A stretch of 64,000 nucleotides of DNA from an uncultured Lachnospiraceae bacterium (GTDB lineage: Bacteria; Bacillota; Clostridia; Lachnospirales; Lachnospiraceae). This document shows positions 15,450-22,858 of the stretch, one piece after another; position 1 is the stretch's first letter, and each line of letters begins with the position of its first letter. The DNA lies in assembly GCA_910587095.1 (NCBI GenBank), contig CAJUMJ010000038.1, positions 1 to 64,000 on the forward strand, read 5' to 3'. The notes below the pieces were generated by a model that saw nothing but the letters and a program-made list of their open reading frames with translations, did no database searches and was not told the DNA's origin. The position numbers and the translations under genes are program-made.

Positions 15450-16226
15450 ATGGGAATCATCGAAAAAATGAAACTTGACGGAAAAAAGGGATTTGTTACT
15501 GGCGGCGCAAGAGGTATCGGCAAGAGCACCGCTACTGCGTTTGCCGAGGCAGGAGCGGACGTTGCGATCGTGGATCTCGACATCGATGAGGCGAAAAAGA
15601 CGGCGGCCGAGCTGTCAGGCAATACGGGACAAAAGGTGATTGCAATCGGATGCGACTGTACCAGCCCGGAGCAAGTGGACGCTATGGTGCAAAAGGTCGT
15701 CGACGAACTTGGCGGACTTGATTTCTGTCACAACAACGCCGGAATCTGTATCAATGCCCCCGCCGAAGAAATGACTTACGACCAATGGAACAAAGTAATC
15801 AATATCAATCTCAACGGCATTTTCCTCACCGATATTGCCGCCGGAAAATATATGCTGGCACATGGCGGCGGTTCCATCATCAACACGGCTTCCATGTCAG
15901 CCCATATCGTCAACGTTCCCCAGCCGCAATGCGCCTATAACGCCTCAAAAGCGGCCGTGATACAGCTCACAAAATCGTTGGCAATCGAATGGGCAAAACG
16001 GGGTGTACGTGTAAACAGCATCAGTCCCGGATACATTGGAACAGAGCTGACGTTAAACTCTCCCACGCTGATTCCTCTGATCGAAAAATGGAACGCGATG
16101 GCGCCGCTCGGAAGAATGGGAACGCCGGAGGAGCTTCAGTCTATCTGTGTCTACCTGGCAGGTGATACCAGTTCCTTTACTACAGGTTCCGACTTTATTG
16201 TTGACGGCGCATTTACCTGCTTTTAA
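15450..16226 (+). CDS. Short-chain dehydrogenase/reductase, likely sugar or polyol
   Basis: This classical SDR of 258 residues has the cofactor motif TGGARGIG near residue 17, NNAG near 93 and the catalytic Y-x3-K in YNASK near 161, with a serine in SMSAH before it. An aspartate at the end of the second strand (VDLDIDEA) favours NAD over NADP. The start at 15450 is fixed by AAAAGGAG; the frame extends upstream across the promoter, which excludes earlier starts. The gene heads an operon with a broken GPH sugar transporter and a HAD phosphatase. Control by a ROK repressor and this company suggest oxidation of a sugar alcohol or a keto-sugar reduction. The exact substrate is not readable. Confidence 0.85.
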   Translation: MGIIEKMKLDGKKGFVTGGARGIGKSTATAFAEAGADVAIVDLDIDEAKKTAAELSGNTGQKVIAIGCDCTSPEQVDAMVQKVVDELGGLDFCHNNAGICINAPAEEMTYDQWNKVININLNGIFLTDIAAGKYMLAHGGGSIINTASMSAHIVNVPQPQCAYNASKAAVIQLTKSLAIEWAKRGVRVNSISPGYIGTELTLNSPTLIPLIEKWNAMAPLGRMGTPEELQSICVYLAGDTSSFTTGSDFIVDGAFTCF

Positions 16227-16247
16227 TAATCCGCAAGGTATTTCTGA

Positions 16248-16733
16248 ATGATTGGGAAAGGTGGAAAACAAATAACTATGAAAAAATGGGGACAGGGGCG
16301 GCCGTATTTTCTTCTGGGCGCCATCCCCTTTGCCGTCTTTACATTTCTGACATTCTATATTCCGAATTGGGACGGTAACGGCAAACTGGCTTGGGCATAT
16401 GTGACTTACTGCCTGCTCTGCACCGCCTACACCGTGGTCAACATACCTCTTAACACAATTGTCCCGCGGCTGACCTCCGATATACATGAAAGAGATATAT
16501 TAGTCTCGACAAGAATGGTATGCGCACTGGTCGGCATCGCCATTGTCATGACAATCACTGAACCGCTTGTACGGTTCTTTGGTCACGGAGACGAGGCAAA
16601 GGGCTACCTTAGCATTCCCATTGTTCTGTGCGTGCTGATTGCCGTCTGTACCTATTTTTATAAGTTAGACGGTCTGCGCACGGAAATGACGCGGGAATTG
16701 GACGCAAGGCGCAGAAACAGGAGGTCATTATGA
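16248..16733 (+). pseudogene. GPH-family sugar transporter with N-terminal and internal deletions
   Basis: The product reads like the middle of a glycoside-pentoside-hexuronide:cation symporter (melibiose carrier group): KKWGQGRPYFLLGAIPF, then YTVVNIPLNTIVPRLTSD, then four helices in total. A complete member has about 450 residues and 12 helices. Here the first 60 or so residues are missing. After residue 140 the frame jumps straight to a tail (DGLRTEMTRELDARRR) that resembles the normal C-terminus. About 240 residues seem to have been deleted in frame. The remnant still has an ATG, and its stop overlaps the next start (ATGA), so it may be translated, but it can hardly transport. Confidence 0.7.
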
Positions 16734-17383
16734 GATACAAAGGCGCAATTTTTGATATGGACGGCGTTCTCTTTGATACGGAGCGCATTTACCAACAAAC
16801 ATGGCAGGAAATTGCCGCCGAAAGGAATGTTTCCCTTGCTGACGGTTTCCTTCAGGCAGTTTCCGGAACAAACGGAGCACACATGCGACATGTCATCGAG
16901 GAATATTACCACGTTTCGGACGGCACCCCCATCATCAAACAATGTATGCTGCTGGTTAGGCAGAAACTCTCCGTACATGTTCCAATGAAAAAAGGCGTGC
17001 CGGAAATACTATCCTTTTTTCGGGAGCAGGGCATCAACATAGCTGTGGCCAGCAGCAGCGCTGCCCCGCAAATCGAATCAAACCTCCAAATTACCGGCAT
17101 ACGGGATTATTTTTCCGAAATAATAAGCGGATCGGAAGTCACATGCGGAAAGCCCGCGCCGGATATTTTTCTGCTTGCCGCAAAAAGACTGGGACACGCT
17201 CCGAATACATGTTTCGTATTTGAGGACAGTGAGAACGGCATAACAGCCGGTCATGCAGCCGGCTGTTTTACGGTAATGGTGCCTGACCTGATCGCCGTAT
17301 CACCTCCCATAAGACCTCTTTGTTCTATCGTCTGCCGCGATCTGGACGAAGCAAAGGATAAAATACGTCGCCTGCAAATATGA
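16730..17383 (+). CDS. HAD hydrolase, beta-phosphoglucomutase-like
   Basis: This is a subfamily I HAD phosphatase. The nucleophile motif DMDGVLFDTE lies near residues 9-18, the threonine/serine motif VASSSA near 104-109, the lysine in GKPAPDIF near 137-144 and the acidic FEDSENGI near 160-167. The alpha-helical cap of about 60 residues after the first motif fits beta-phosphoglucomutase or sugar-phosphate phosphatases. The ATG overlaps the preceding stop by four bases, so it is coupled to the truncated transporter gene. Within this operon it probably acts on a sugar or polyol phosphate. It is 217 residues long, as expected. Confidence 0.88.
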   Translation: MRYKGAIFDMDGVLFDTERIYQQTWQEIAAERNVSLADGFLQAVSGTNGAHMRHVIEEYYHVSDGTPIIKQCMLLVRQKLSVHVPMKKGVPEILSFFREQGINIAVASSSAAPQIESNLQITGIRDYFSEIISGSEVTCGKPAPDIFLLAAKRLGHAPNTCFVFEDSENGITAGHAAGCFTVMVPDLIAVSPPIRPLCSIVCRDLDEAKDKIRRLQI

Positions 17384-17438
17384 AAATAAAATTATTTCTT
17401 AAGCGTTTATGCCAATCCACCCTTTTAAGTGTATTTTG

Positions 17439-17447
17439 TGCTATACT
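17439..17447 (+). promoter_or_regulatory. Extended -10 promoter for the DUF5721 gene
   Basis: TGCTATACT is an extended -10 element; there is no clear -35 box. It lies 57 bases before the ATG at 17504. Confidence 0.4.
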
Positions 17448-17503
17448 ATGGTATGCATCCAGAAAAGGCTTTCTGATACAACACTTTGAAAAAGGGGCAG
17501 CAT

Positions 17504-18007
17504 ATGATCGCATTAAAAATAACAAATATAAAACAGTTTATGAGTAAATTTCTGGCCGGGGACGCTTTCGACTCCTTTTTGCTGGAACAGGCCACCATCA
17601 GCACTTACAACACCTTCACCATAGACGGCCGCCAGAACAGAGATTTCTACACCTTAGAAGAATGGGAAGACCAGGAAATCAGGCCCTATGAATTTACGGC
17701 CTGGAAAAAAATCAGACCTGTCTGCTTTGACCTGATCAAAGGAAAACGCACACCAACAGCATTTCACTTCGTGATGCACCTGATTCCCGACTACGCGTCC
17801 TCGATTCTGCAAAAAGGAGATACCAACGTAACCGCCGGGCAGGTAAAGGCGTTTGTCCTCAATGTCAAATATGACGGCACCGCCCTCACTCTCATAACCG
17901 GAACCGCTTTCCACACCTTTATCATGGATAAGACGCCGGACGAGCTTTGGGATCGTGCCGTCAGACAGTTTTTGGCGAATCGGCAGATCGACTTCCAGCC
18001 GGAGTAA
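17504..18007 (+). CDS. DUF5721 family protein
   Basis: The 167-residue soluble protein starts MIALKITNIKQFMSKFL and contains ATISTYNTFTIDGRQNRDFY near residues 29-48 and FHFVMHLIPDY near 88-98. I recognise this pattern from the Lachnospiraceae family DUF5721, whose function is unknown. I start at the ATG at 17504, which follows AAGGGG; a TTG six codons upstream overlaps this site. It is a single gene with its own extended -10 promoter. The name rests on memory of the family and was not searched. Confidence 0.75.
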   Translation: MIALKITNIKQFMSKFLAGDAFDSFLLEQATISTYNTFTIDGRQNRDFYTLEEWEDQEIRPYEFTAWKKIRPVCFDLIKGKRTPTAFHFVMHLIPDYASSILQKGDTNVTAGQVKAFVLNVKYDGTALTLITGTAFHTFIMDKTPDELWDRAVRQFLANRQIDFQPE

Positions 18008-18054
18008 GTTTTCCCGAAAACTCCCCCGGCTTCGATCGGCCGGTATCCGTCCTG

Positions 18055-18411
18055 TTACCACCAGATATCCTGATAGTATTGTATACTTATGTCAACCGCT
18101 GCCATCATCATGGCGAAGAGAAGCATCAAAACCAACATGAGAATCGCCGGAAAATCATACACAAACTTGCAGCCCGGCACCCCGCTCTTATGATTTTCCA
18201 CCAATATTTCGACACCCAGCAATATAAAGACAACCGGCCAGAGCTGAAATATCACTTCATAGTCAAGCGAAGGAAGCGCCATATGTAGCAAAAACAGAAT
18301 ACCGAATAGAATTAAGGTCAGGCCAAAAGTCACGGAACCAACTCTGCGGACTCGCAGGCTTTCCTGCCTTTCCCTGTCCGTCGCCACAACATCTTTTCCC
18401 TGCATATCCAT
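18055..18411 (-). CDS. LiaI/LiaF-like small membrane protein
   Basis: The 118-residue product has three hydrophobic segments (about residues 29-46, 54-72 and 88-108). The stretch FQLWPVVFILLGVEILVE is typical of the LiaF/LiaI transmembrane domain linked to cell-envelope stress. The ATG at 18411 follows GGGAG by seven bases. It is the last gene of the operon led by the ECF sigma factor at 19517-20077, starting four bases after the previous gene. It probably belongs to an envelope response, but its own function is unknown. Confidence 0.75.
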   Translation of the reverse strand: MDMQGKDVVATDRERQESLRVRRVGSVTFGLTLILFGILFLLHMALPSLDYEVIFQLWPVVFILLGVEILVENHKSGVPGCKFVYDFPAILMLVLMLLFAMMMAAVDISIQYYQDIWW

Positions 18412-18415
18412 ATGT

Positions 18416-19039
18416 TTACTCCCCCCCCTTCGTATCATCTCTCTGCTCTATCTGCTCGACCTGCCCGCTCCACCTGACAGGCTCTTCCTTTTCCTCCACT
18501 TTTTCCGGTTCCACGCTTTCCGCCTTCTTTCCGCGAAGCAACAGCACACCGAACCAGATAATCGCCAGGGCGATGACGGCTCTTGGCAGCTCGTTCCTCA
18601 TAAAGTAATAGACCGCTCTGATATACGGATTATCCCATCCCACATAATTTCTGAGCATACTGAATGCGATATTCCACAGCATGGAAACGCCAAGTGCAAT
18701 ACACACCACCGCCGCAATGTTCCTGCTCTTCCTGTCCAGCCTTATCTTAAAGCGGCTGCAGTCCCACTCACCGATGCCGAAAAGATATTCGTCCTCAAGA
18801 GCCGCAAACGCCTCGTCGTCCAGCCCGCCGATATTATTTGCGTGGAAAAAGCTGTATATGTAGAGCGTGATGGCAAGCACGAGAAACACGGAGATATTCG
18901 TGATGCCTATCACTCCGATCATCAACATAAAGCCAAGCATAAAGCTCAGTCCCATCTTCATGAAGCCCATGTACATATGTCCCGCCCCCGGCAACAGTGA
19001 AAACACAAACAACCAAAATCTGTTCTTCTTCTTTTTCAT
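18416..19039 (-). CDS. Multi-spanning membrane protein of the TM2 type
   Basis: The protein has 207 residues with about five or six hydrophobic segments. Its start, FSLLPGAGHMYMGFMKMG, is the TM2-type motif PGAGHMYxG found in small bacterial membrane proteins. The C-terminus is highly charged (EPEKVEEKEEP). The ATG at 19039 follows GGAGG by nine bases; a longer open frame upstream has no support. It sits between the anti-sigma-like gene and the LiaF-like gene with gaps of four bases, so it is cotranscribed with both. Function unknown. Confidence 0.8.
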   Translation of the reverse strand: MKKKKNRFWLFVFSLLPGAGHMYMGFMKMGLSFMLGFMLMIGVIGITNISVFLVLAITLYIYSFFHANNIGGLDDEAFAALEDEYLFGIGEWDCSRFKIRLDRKSRNIAAVVCIALGVSMLWNIAFSMLRNYVGWDNPYIRAVYYFMRNELPRAVIALAIIWFGVLLLRGKKAESVEPEKVEEKEEPVRWSGQVEQIEQRDDTKGGE

Positions 19040-19043
19040 CTCA

Positions 19044-19520
19044 TCAATCCTCCCAATCTGCATGATCTCTAAACTTATCCGTAAACCTTCTAAAATAGCT
19101 CCTTCTCGCGTCCACTCTCTCCAGTCGCTCCCATGTTCTGTCAATGTCCTGCTGCCTCTTAAGAATGTCCTGTTCCCATTCATCAACACCCTGTGCCTTC
19201 CCGTCATCCAGCGCAGCGTATATACCGGTCTGCAACGGTTCCGTACCGTCCACAGGCACGAGGAACAGCACCGCCAGGGCCGCCGCCATACCTACCAGAA
19301 CCTTGGCACGGTAAGAAAAAAGCGCGCGCTGTCTCTCCTTTCGTTTTCCTTCCTGTATCCGCGAAAAGATATTACCTCTCAAATGTCCCGGCGCGTGCAG
19401 CAGTTCCCGTTCCTCAACCGTCTCAATCAGCCACGCCAGTTCTTCTTCAGTCAAAGGAGCCGGAAGGAAAGCGTCATGTCTATTCAGTTTTTTTCTCTCT
19501 TCCGTAAAATTATGTATCAT
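19044..19520 (-). CDS. Probable anti-sigma factor with one membrane segment
   Basis: This 158-residue protein follows the sigma gene with an ATGA overlap. It has a cytoplasmic N-terminal half (about residues 1-70), one membrane helix (about 73-92) and a charged outer half. The H-x3-C-x2-C zinc motif of many anti-sigma factors is absent. Position, coupling and topology still make a regulator of the sigma factor the best reading, but the sequence itself is not recognised. Confidence 0.65.
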   Translation of the reverse strand: MIHNFTEERKKLNRHDAFLPAPLTEEELAWLIETVEERELLHAPGHLRGNIFSRIQEGKRKERQRALFSYRAKVLVGMAAALAVLFLVPVDGTEPLQTGIYAALDDGKAQGVDEWEQDILKRQQDIDRTWERLERVDARRSYFRRFTDKFRDHADWED

Positions 19521-20077
19521 GCGCCTTTCTCCTTTTCATACATCCTTCGAAGCATTCCTCTTGCCCTGTAAATCTGCGTCTGTATGGTTTTTTTCTTTGC
19601 TCCCCGCCGCCTTGCAATTTCCTCCGCGTCCAGCTCGTCATAATAGTAGGCTTTTGCAATTTCATTGTAAGGCGGCTTTAATGACAGACACCTGGAAAGC
19701 AGCGTCTCCCGCACCTCCTTTTCCAAAAAGATACTCTCCGGCGTCTGGCATGTCACCGCTGCAATTTCCCCGTCCGTCTTTGTCTGTCCGCTCTGATCCG
19801 GCGCCCGGGCGTCCTCCAGACCCAAATCCGCCGTGGGGATGCTGCGCCTTCCCGCACTTTGCAGATAATCCAGGCATTTGTTTGTGGCAATCCGGCAAAT
19901 CCATGCTTTCTCATGTCTGCCGTCAAACTCTTCCAGATGCTTATAGGCGGACAGAAACGTTTCCTGTGCCAAATCTTCGGAGGCAAAATAGTCCGCCGTC
20001 AGCTTAAAGCATATAGAAAAAACAAGATGCTGGTAAGAATCAATCAGCGCTGACAATTGTTCTTCCCGTCCGATCAC
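19517..20077 (-). CDS. RNA polymerase ECF sigma factor
   Basis: This sigma-70 family factor has 186 residues. Region 2 covers about residues 10-80 (SYQHLVFSICFKLT, SEDLAQETFLSAYKHL, WICRIATNKCLDYL) and region 4 about 125-180 (SLKPPYNEIAKAYYYDELDAEEIARR). A spacer of about 45 residues between the two is rather long. It heads an operon with an anti-sigma-like protein, a TM2-type membrane protein and a LiaF-like protein. The leader upstream holds two G+C-rich inverted repeats (20107-20153). No clear ECF promoter was found, unlike for the sigma gene at 6734-7237. Confidence 0.85.
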   Translation of the reverse strand: MIGREEQLSALIDSYQHLVFSICFKLTADYFASEDLAQETFLSAYKHLEEFDGRHEKAWICRIATNKCLDYLQSAGRRSIPTADLGLEDARAPDQSGQTKTDGEIAAVTCQTPESIFLEKEVRETLLSRCLSLKPPYNEIAKAYYYDELDAEEIARRRGAKKKTIQTQIYRARGMLRRMYEKEKGA

Positions 20078-20106
20078 TGTCCGCCCCTTTCTTTTACCTT
20101 TTGTAC

Positions 20107-20153
20107 CCGCGGACTCTTTTCCTCCGCGGCGGCGCTTTTATTTTTCCCGCGCC
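20107..20153 (-). promoter_or_regulatory. G+C-rich hairpins in the leader of the sigma operon
   Basis: CCGCGG at 20107-20112 and at 20124-20129 can pair, and GGCGC near 20131 can pair with GCGCC near 20149-20153. They lie between the likely promoter region and the sigma start codon at 20077. They could slow transcription or affect translation. Confidence 0.35.
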
Positions 20154-20224
20154 TACATACTATAACGGAACTGTCCCTCCATCGTCTTCACTTTTTTAAA
20201 AAATCCGTGACTTTTTCGTTTATC

Positions 20225-20581
20225 TTATTTTTTGGGCTTCGGCTGAAAAATAATGCTTGCGAGATAGCCGAAAATCAAAGCCGCCGCGCAGCCCACGGCT
20301 CCGGTCTTAAAACCGCCCTGAAACAGGCCGATAAAACCGTTCTCATCGACGGACTCCTTCACACCCTTCATCAAAATATTGCCATAGCCAAGAAGCGGCA
20401 CACTGGCTCCCGCCCCCGCGTATTCCATAAACGGTTCGTACAATCCGAAAAAGCTGATCACCGCTCCCACACATACAAGAAGCACCATAACGCGGCCCGG
20501 CAATAGCTTCGTTTTCTCCAGGAGAATCTGCACAAGCGCACAGATCAGACCTCCCACCCAAAACGCGTTCAAATAATCCAT
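20225..20581 (-). CDS. spoVAE: Stage V sporulation protein AE
   Basis: SpoVAE is one of the membrane subunits of the SpoVA channel, which moves dipicolinic acid into the forespore and out of the germinating spore. The 118-residue product has about four hydrophobic segments and the family stretches AFWVGGLICALVQILLEKTKL, GAGASVPLLGYGN and GLFQGGFKTGAVGCAAAL. The second of two adjacent ATGs is chosen because GGAGG then lies six bases away. In Bacillus spoVAE follows spoVAD; here it is alone, 2.3 kb downstream of spoVAD with other genes between, and has its own sigma-G-type promoter at 20616-20645. Confidence 0.9.
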   Translation of the reverse strand: MDYLNAFWVGGLICALVQILLEKTKLLPGRVMVLLVCVGAVISFFGLYEPFMEYAGAGASVPLLGYGNILMKGVKESVDENGFIGLFQGGFKTGAVGCAAALIFGYLASIIFQPKPKK

Positions 20582-20615
20582 CATGTCCCTCCCTGTTCAA
20601 AAATCTGTTTTATAT

Positions 20616-20645
20616 TATTATGGTGCAACTTGATGAACCTTATGC
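20616..20645 (-). promoter_or_regulatory. Sigma-G/F-type promoter of spoVAE
   Basis: Minus-strand GCATA (20645-20641) and CATAATA (20622-20616) are 18 bases apart. This fits the forespore consensus GHATR, 17-18 bases, YATACTA, with one mismatch in the -10 box. Confidence 0.6.
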
Positions 20646-20688
20646 TTCACTTGTCTAAATTTCCATTTGCGTCTCTGCTCATGCGCGC

Positions 20689-20728
20689 AAAAAAGAAACG
20701 TATCTTTGATTAGTTAAAGATACGTTTC
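20689..20728 (-). terminator. Terminator behind aroK
   Basis: On the minus strand, GAAACGTATCTTT (20728-20716) and AAAGATACGTTTC (20707-20695) make a perfect 13-bp stem, followed by a run of T down to 20689. It ends the aroK transcript and insulates spoVAE, which therefore needs its own promoter. Confidence 0.85.
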
Positions 20729-20762
20729 CTCATAATCGGATTTTATACTTGAACACTGCCGC

Positions 20763-21263
20763 TCACCTGCACATCGCGGCAATCCTTTCCACGATCTTTC
20801 GCAGCGGCATTTCCCCGCAATCCACCGTGATGTCTGCATACCGCTCATAAAGCGGCAGCCGCTCCGCATAGAGAGCGTCCAGATCTTGCCCTTCCTTCAG
20901 CGTCACGCCACGCTGCGCGAGATCACCAAGCCTTTCCCTGATATCCGCAAGGGGAAGCGACAGATACACCACCGTCCCGATCTGTCTGTAATGCTTCATA
21001 GCGCTCTCCCCGTAGACCGCGCTGCCTCCGGTGGCAATCACCGTCCGCTCGGCCTCTATGGATTCGCCCACAGCTTCTTCCAGCATCCAGAAACCTTCCA
21101 CACCGCGTTCCTCTATGATCTCGTGCAGAAGCTTTCCCTCCCAGCTCTGGATGACCAGATCCGCGTCCACGAAACCATAACCGAGCTTTTTGGCGAGCAC
21201 CACACCCACCGTACTCTTTCCCGCGCCCGGCATACCGATCAGTATGATATTGCTCTTTTTCAT
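20763..21263 (-). CDS. aroK: Shikimate kinase
   Basis: The enzyme phosphorylates shikimate to shikimate 3-phosphate in aromatic amino acid synthesis. The P-loop GMPGAGKST lies near residues 10-18, DAD (substrate binding) near 33-35, GGSAV near 79-83 and a lid segment with an arginine (LAQRGV) near 114. It has 166 residues, the usual size. GGAGG lies 13 bases before the ATG, and the bases between them form one copy of a motif (TTATGTAAAC on the plus strand) that recurs in several gaps. No other aromatic pathway genes are in the window; a terminator follows at 20689-20728. Confidence 0.93.
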   Translation of the reverse strand: MKKSNIILIGMPGAGKSTVGVVLAKKLGYGFVDADLVIQSWEGKLLHEIIEERGVEGFWMLEEAVGESIEAERTVIATGGSAVYGESAMKHYRQIGTVVYLSLPLADIRERLGDLAQRGVTLKEGQDLDALYAERLPLYERYADITVDCGEMPLRKIVERIAAMCR

Positions 21264-21368
21264 AATTTATGTAAACCTCCCGTCTCTGCGCCCTGTCAGA
21301 TTTCCTTTCCTTCCAACAGAGCGCCAAATAGACTTATGTAAACCACCGTGCCGCGCACAAAGGTTTCT

Positions 21369-21746
21369 CTACTTCAAATACGCCAGAACCTCCACCTCGC
21401 AGAGCACATCCTTGGGAAGCTGCTTTACGGCGACGCAGCTCCTGGCCGGCTTCTGGGTAAAGTACTTCTCATACACTGCGTTAAAAGCCGCAAAATCCGC
21501 CATCTCAGCCAAAAAACAGGTGGTCTTTACCACCTTCGTATAATCCGTCTGCGCCTCCGCAAGGATGGCTCCCACGTTCTTCATCACCTGCTCCGCCTGC
21601 TCCGTCACATCCTTACCCGTAATCTCACCCGTTGCCGGATCAATCGGGATCTGCCCCGACGCAAACAGAAAGTCGCCCGCAACGATTCCCTGGGAATAAG
21701 GCCCGATGGCCGCCGGTGCCTTATCCGTAGATATTTTAGTTAACAT
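21369..21746 (-). CDS. ridA: RidA family enamine/imine deaminase
   Basis: RidA proteins hydrolyse reactive enamines such as 2-aminoacrylate formed by PLP enzymes. The family pattern is clear: APAAIGPYSQGIVAGDFLFASGQ with the substrate tyrosine near residue 17, GDVxEQ-like DVTEQAEQVMKN near 46-57, and the arginine of PARSCVAVKQLP near 101-112. The length of 125 residues is standard. AAAGGAGG precedes the ATG. A hairpin-rich repeat element (21774-21972) lies immediately upstream, between this gene and the preceding one. Confidence 0.95.
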   Translation of the reverse strand: MLTKISTDKAPAAIGPYSQGIVAGDFLFASGQIPIDPATGEITGKDVTEQAEQVMKNVGAILAEAQTDYTKVVKTTCFLAEMADFAAFNAVYEKYFTQKPARSCVAVKQLPKDVLCEVEVLAYLK

Positions 21747-21768
21747 AACATATCCTCCTTTATCTTTG

Positions 21769-21972
21769 TCACACTAATCGCCATGATTCCGCTATGCGGA
21801 ATCTCAAAATCCACGATCGAACAAGTTCGTCCTGAAAAACGCCCGTTTTTTGGCGTTTTTCGGCGTGAAAGTGATTTGCGAAGCAAATCCAGTACTTCCA
21901 AGTCAGCTATGCTGACTTTGCGAAATGCCCGATGGCATGAACGGCTAGAAGTACTTTTCACGCTAATCGCCA
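21769..21972. repeat. Mobile-looking hairpin element flanked by 15-bp direct repeats
   Basis: The direct repeats TCAC(A/G)CTAATCGCCA lie at 21769-21783 and 21958-21972. The 174 bases between them contain five hairpins: 21785-21803, 21834-21861, 21873-21889, 21900-21918 and 21925-21938, several with three-base TAT or GAA loops. The right repeat contains the stop codon of the gene at 21963-22193, and the left repeat is a second copy of it. This is what insertion of a small non-coding element with target duplication would leave. No transposase is encoded. Confidence 0.65.
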
Positions 21973-22193
21973 AACCGCGCCCGGACATAAAAGCCCCTGG
22001 CATTCTCGATTACCTCCGTCACTACGCCCTCCCGCTCGAGCATCCGTTCCCTGAACGGAAAATTGCCGGACATCGCGAGAGCCGGGTCAATCGTATAGTA
22101 GTAGTTGCTCGGGAGGACACCCTCGGTCACCGTAACCCGGTCCCCCTCCTTGAGAAGTCCCGGGCGTTCCATCTTAAATTCCATCTCCCGCAT
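21963..22193 (-). CDS. Unrecognised small protein (76 aa)
   Basis: It begins MREMEFKMERPGLLKEGDRV and continues with VTEGVLPSNYYYTIDPALAM and FPFRERMLEREGVVTEVIENARGFYV. The alternation of beta-like segments suggests a small SH3-like or KOW-like barrel, but I do not recognise a family. The ATG at 22193 follows GAGGTAAATCAA. The stop codon lies within the direct repeat that borders the hairpin element, so the C-terminus has been preserved despite the insertion. The gene may belong with ridA downstream. Confidence 0.6.
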   Translation of the reverse strand: MREMEFKMERPGLLKEGDRVTVTEGVLPSNYYYTIDPALAMSGNFPFRERMLEREGVVTEVIENARGFYVRARFGD

Positions 22194-22496
22194 TTGATTT
22201 ACCTCTTGCACCTCAAGTCAGACAAGAGCTTTTATCTCTTTGAGCTCTGCACTTTCTGTGCTGCTTTTATAGCAAAGTTTCTCTGTTTGTGACACCCTTA
22301 ATTGGGATCTTACGGCATACGCTAAATATCTCCTTCACAGCCGTAGTTTGGAAATCGCTCAATCAGATCATTGTTTGTGGAAATAAATCAGGGAGACAAA
22401 AAGTCTCCCTTAAGTTTTTTTGTAATGGGGGTAATTTGTAATAAAATAATTTAAATTATTATAATTATTTTTTAATATATAAAAAAGCTACCACAA
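22194..22496. other. Gap without a recognisable gene
   Basis: About 300 bases between two small minus-strand frames. It holds the leader of the gene at 21963-22193, a plus-strand terminator at 22390-22420 without an obvious gene in front of it, and a very AT-rich stretch (22430-22490). No RNA gene or protein could be supported. Confidence 0.4.
22390..22420 (+). terminator. Orphan terminator-like hairpin
   Basis: GGGAGAC (22390-22396), an A5 loop and GTCTCCC (22402-22408) are followed by seven T at 22414-22420. It is oriented to end a plus-strand transcript, but no gene or promoter on that strand was found nearby. Confidence 0.5.
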
Positions 22497-22691
22497 CTAA
22501 TCAATTTTGTCAAGCGCATCCTGAATAGACTCAGTCTCAGCACCATCAATCTCATCCATTATTTTAGCCCATTCCTCATCCGGTTTCACGATGAGCCTTG
22601 AATTCATATACGCCCATTCCACCGGCAATACCGTTACTCCTTCATAATACTCCTTTGCTTCACTTTGTATCTTATTTAACACTAAAGCCAA
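22497..22691 (-). pseudogene. Possible gene remnant (64 codons)
   Basis: The frame reads ALVLNKIQSEAKEYYEGVTV, then PVEWAYMNSRLIVKPDEEW, and ends ESIQDALDKID. The acidic, amphipathic sequence looks like real coding sequence. However, the only upstream start is a TTG without a ribosome binding site. Another short open stretch just upstream in a different frame (around 22700-22795, with NVLLDSAKNLSAIII) also looks coding. Together they suggest the decayed end of a larger gene. The family is not recognised. Confidence 0.35.
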
Positions 22692-22858
22692 ACGAACCGG
22701 AGCTCCCGGAAATTATAATGGCGCTAAGATTTTTCGCCGAATCAAGCAATACATTGATCAACCCCTTAGCAGAATGTCAGATTACTTGAAAAGGCAATGT
22801 CCGAATCATATACTATCCAAACGCCAGATATTGCCTTCCTGCAATTCACTTTCTGCCC

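Noticed and set aside
21740..22003. An 87-codon minus-strand frame across the hairpin element
   Set aside because: It consists of the inverted repeats themselves, has no ribosome binding site and overlaps two better genes.
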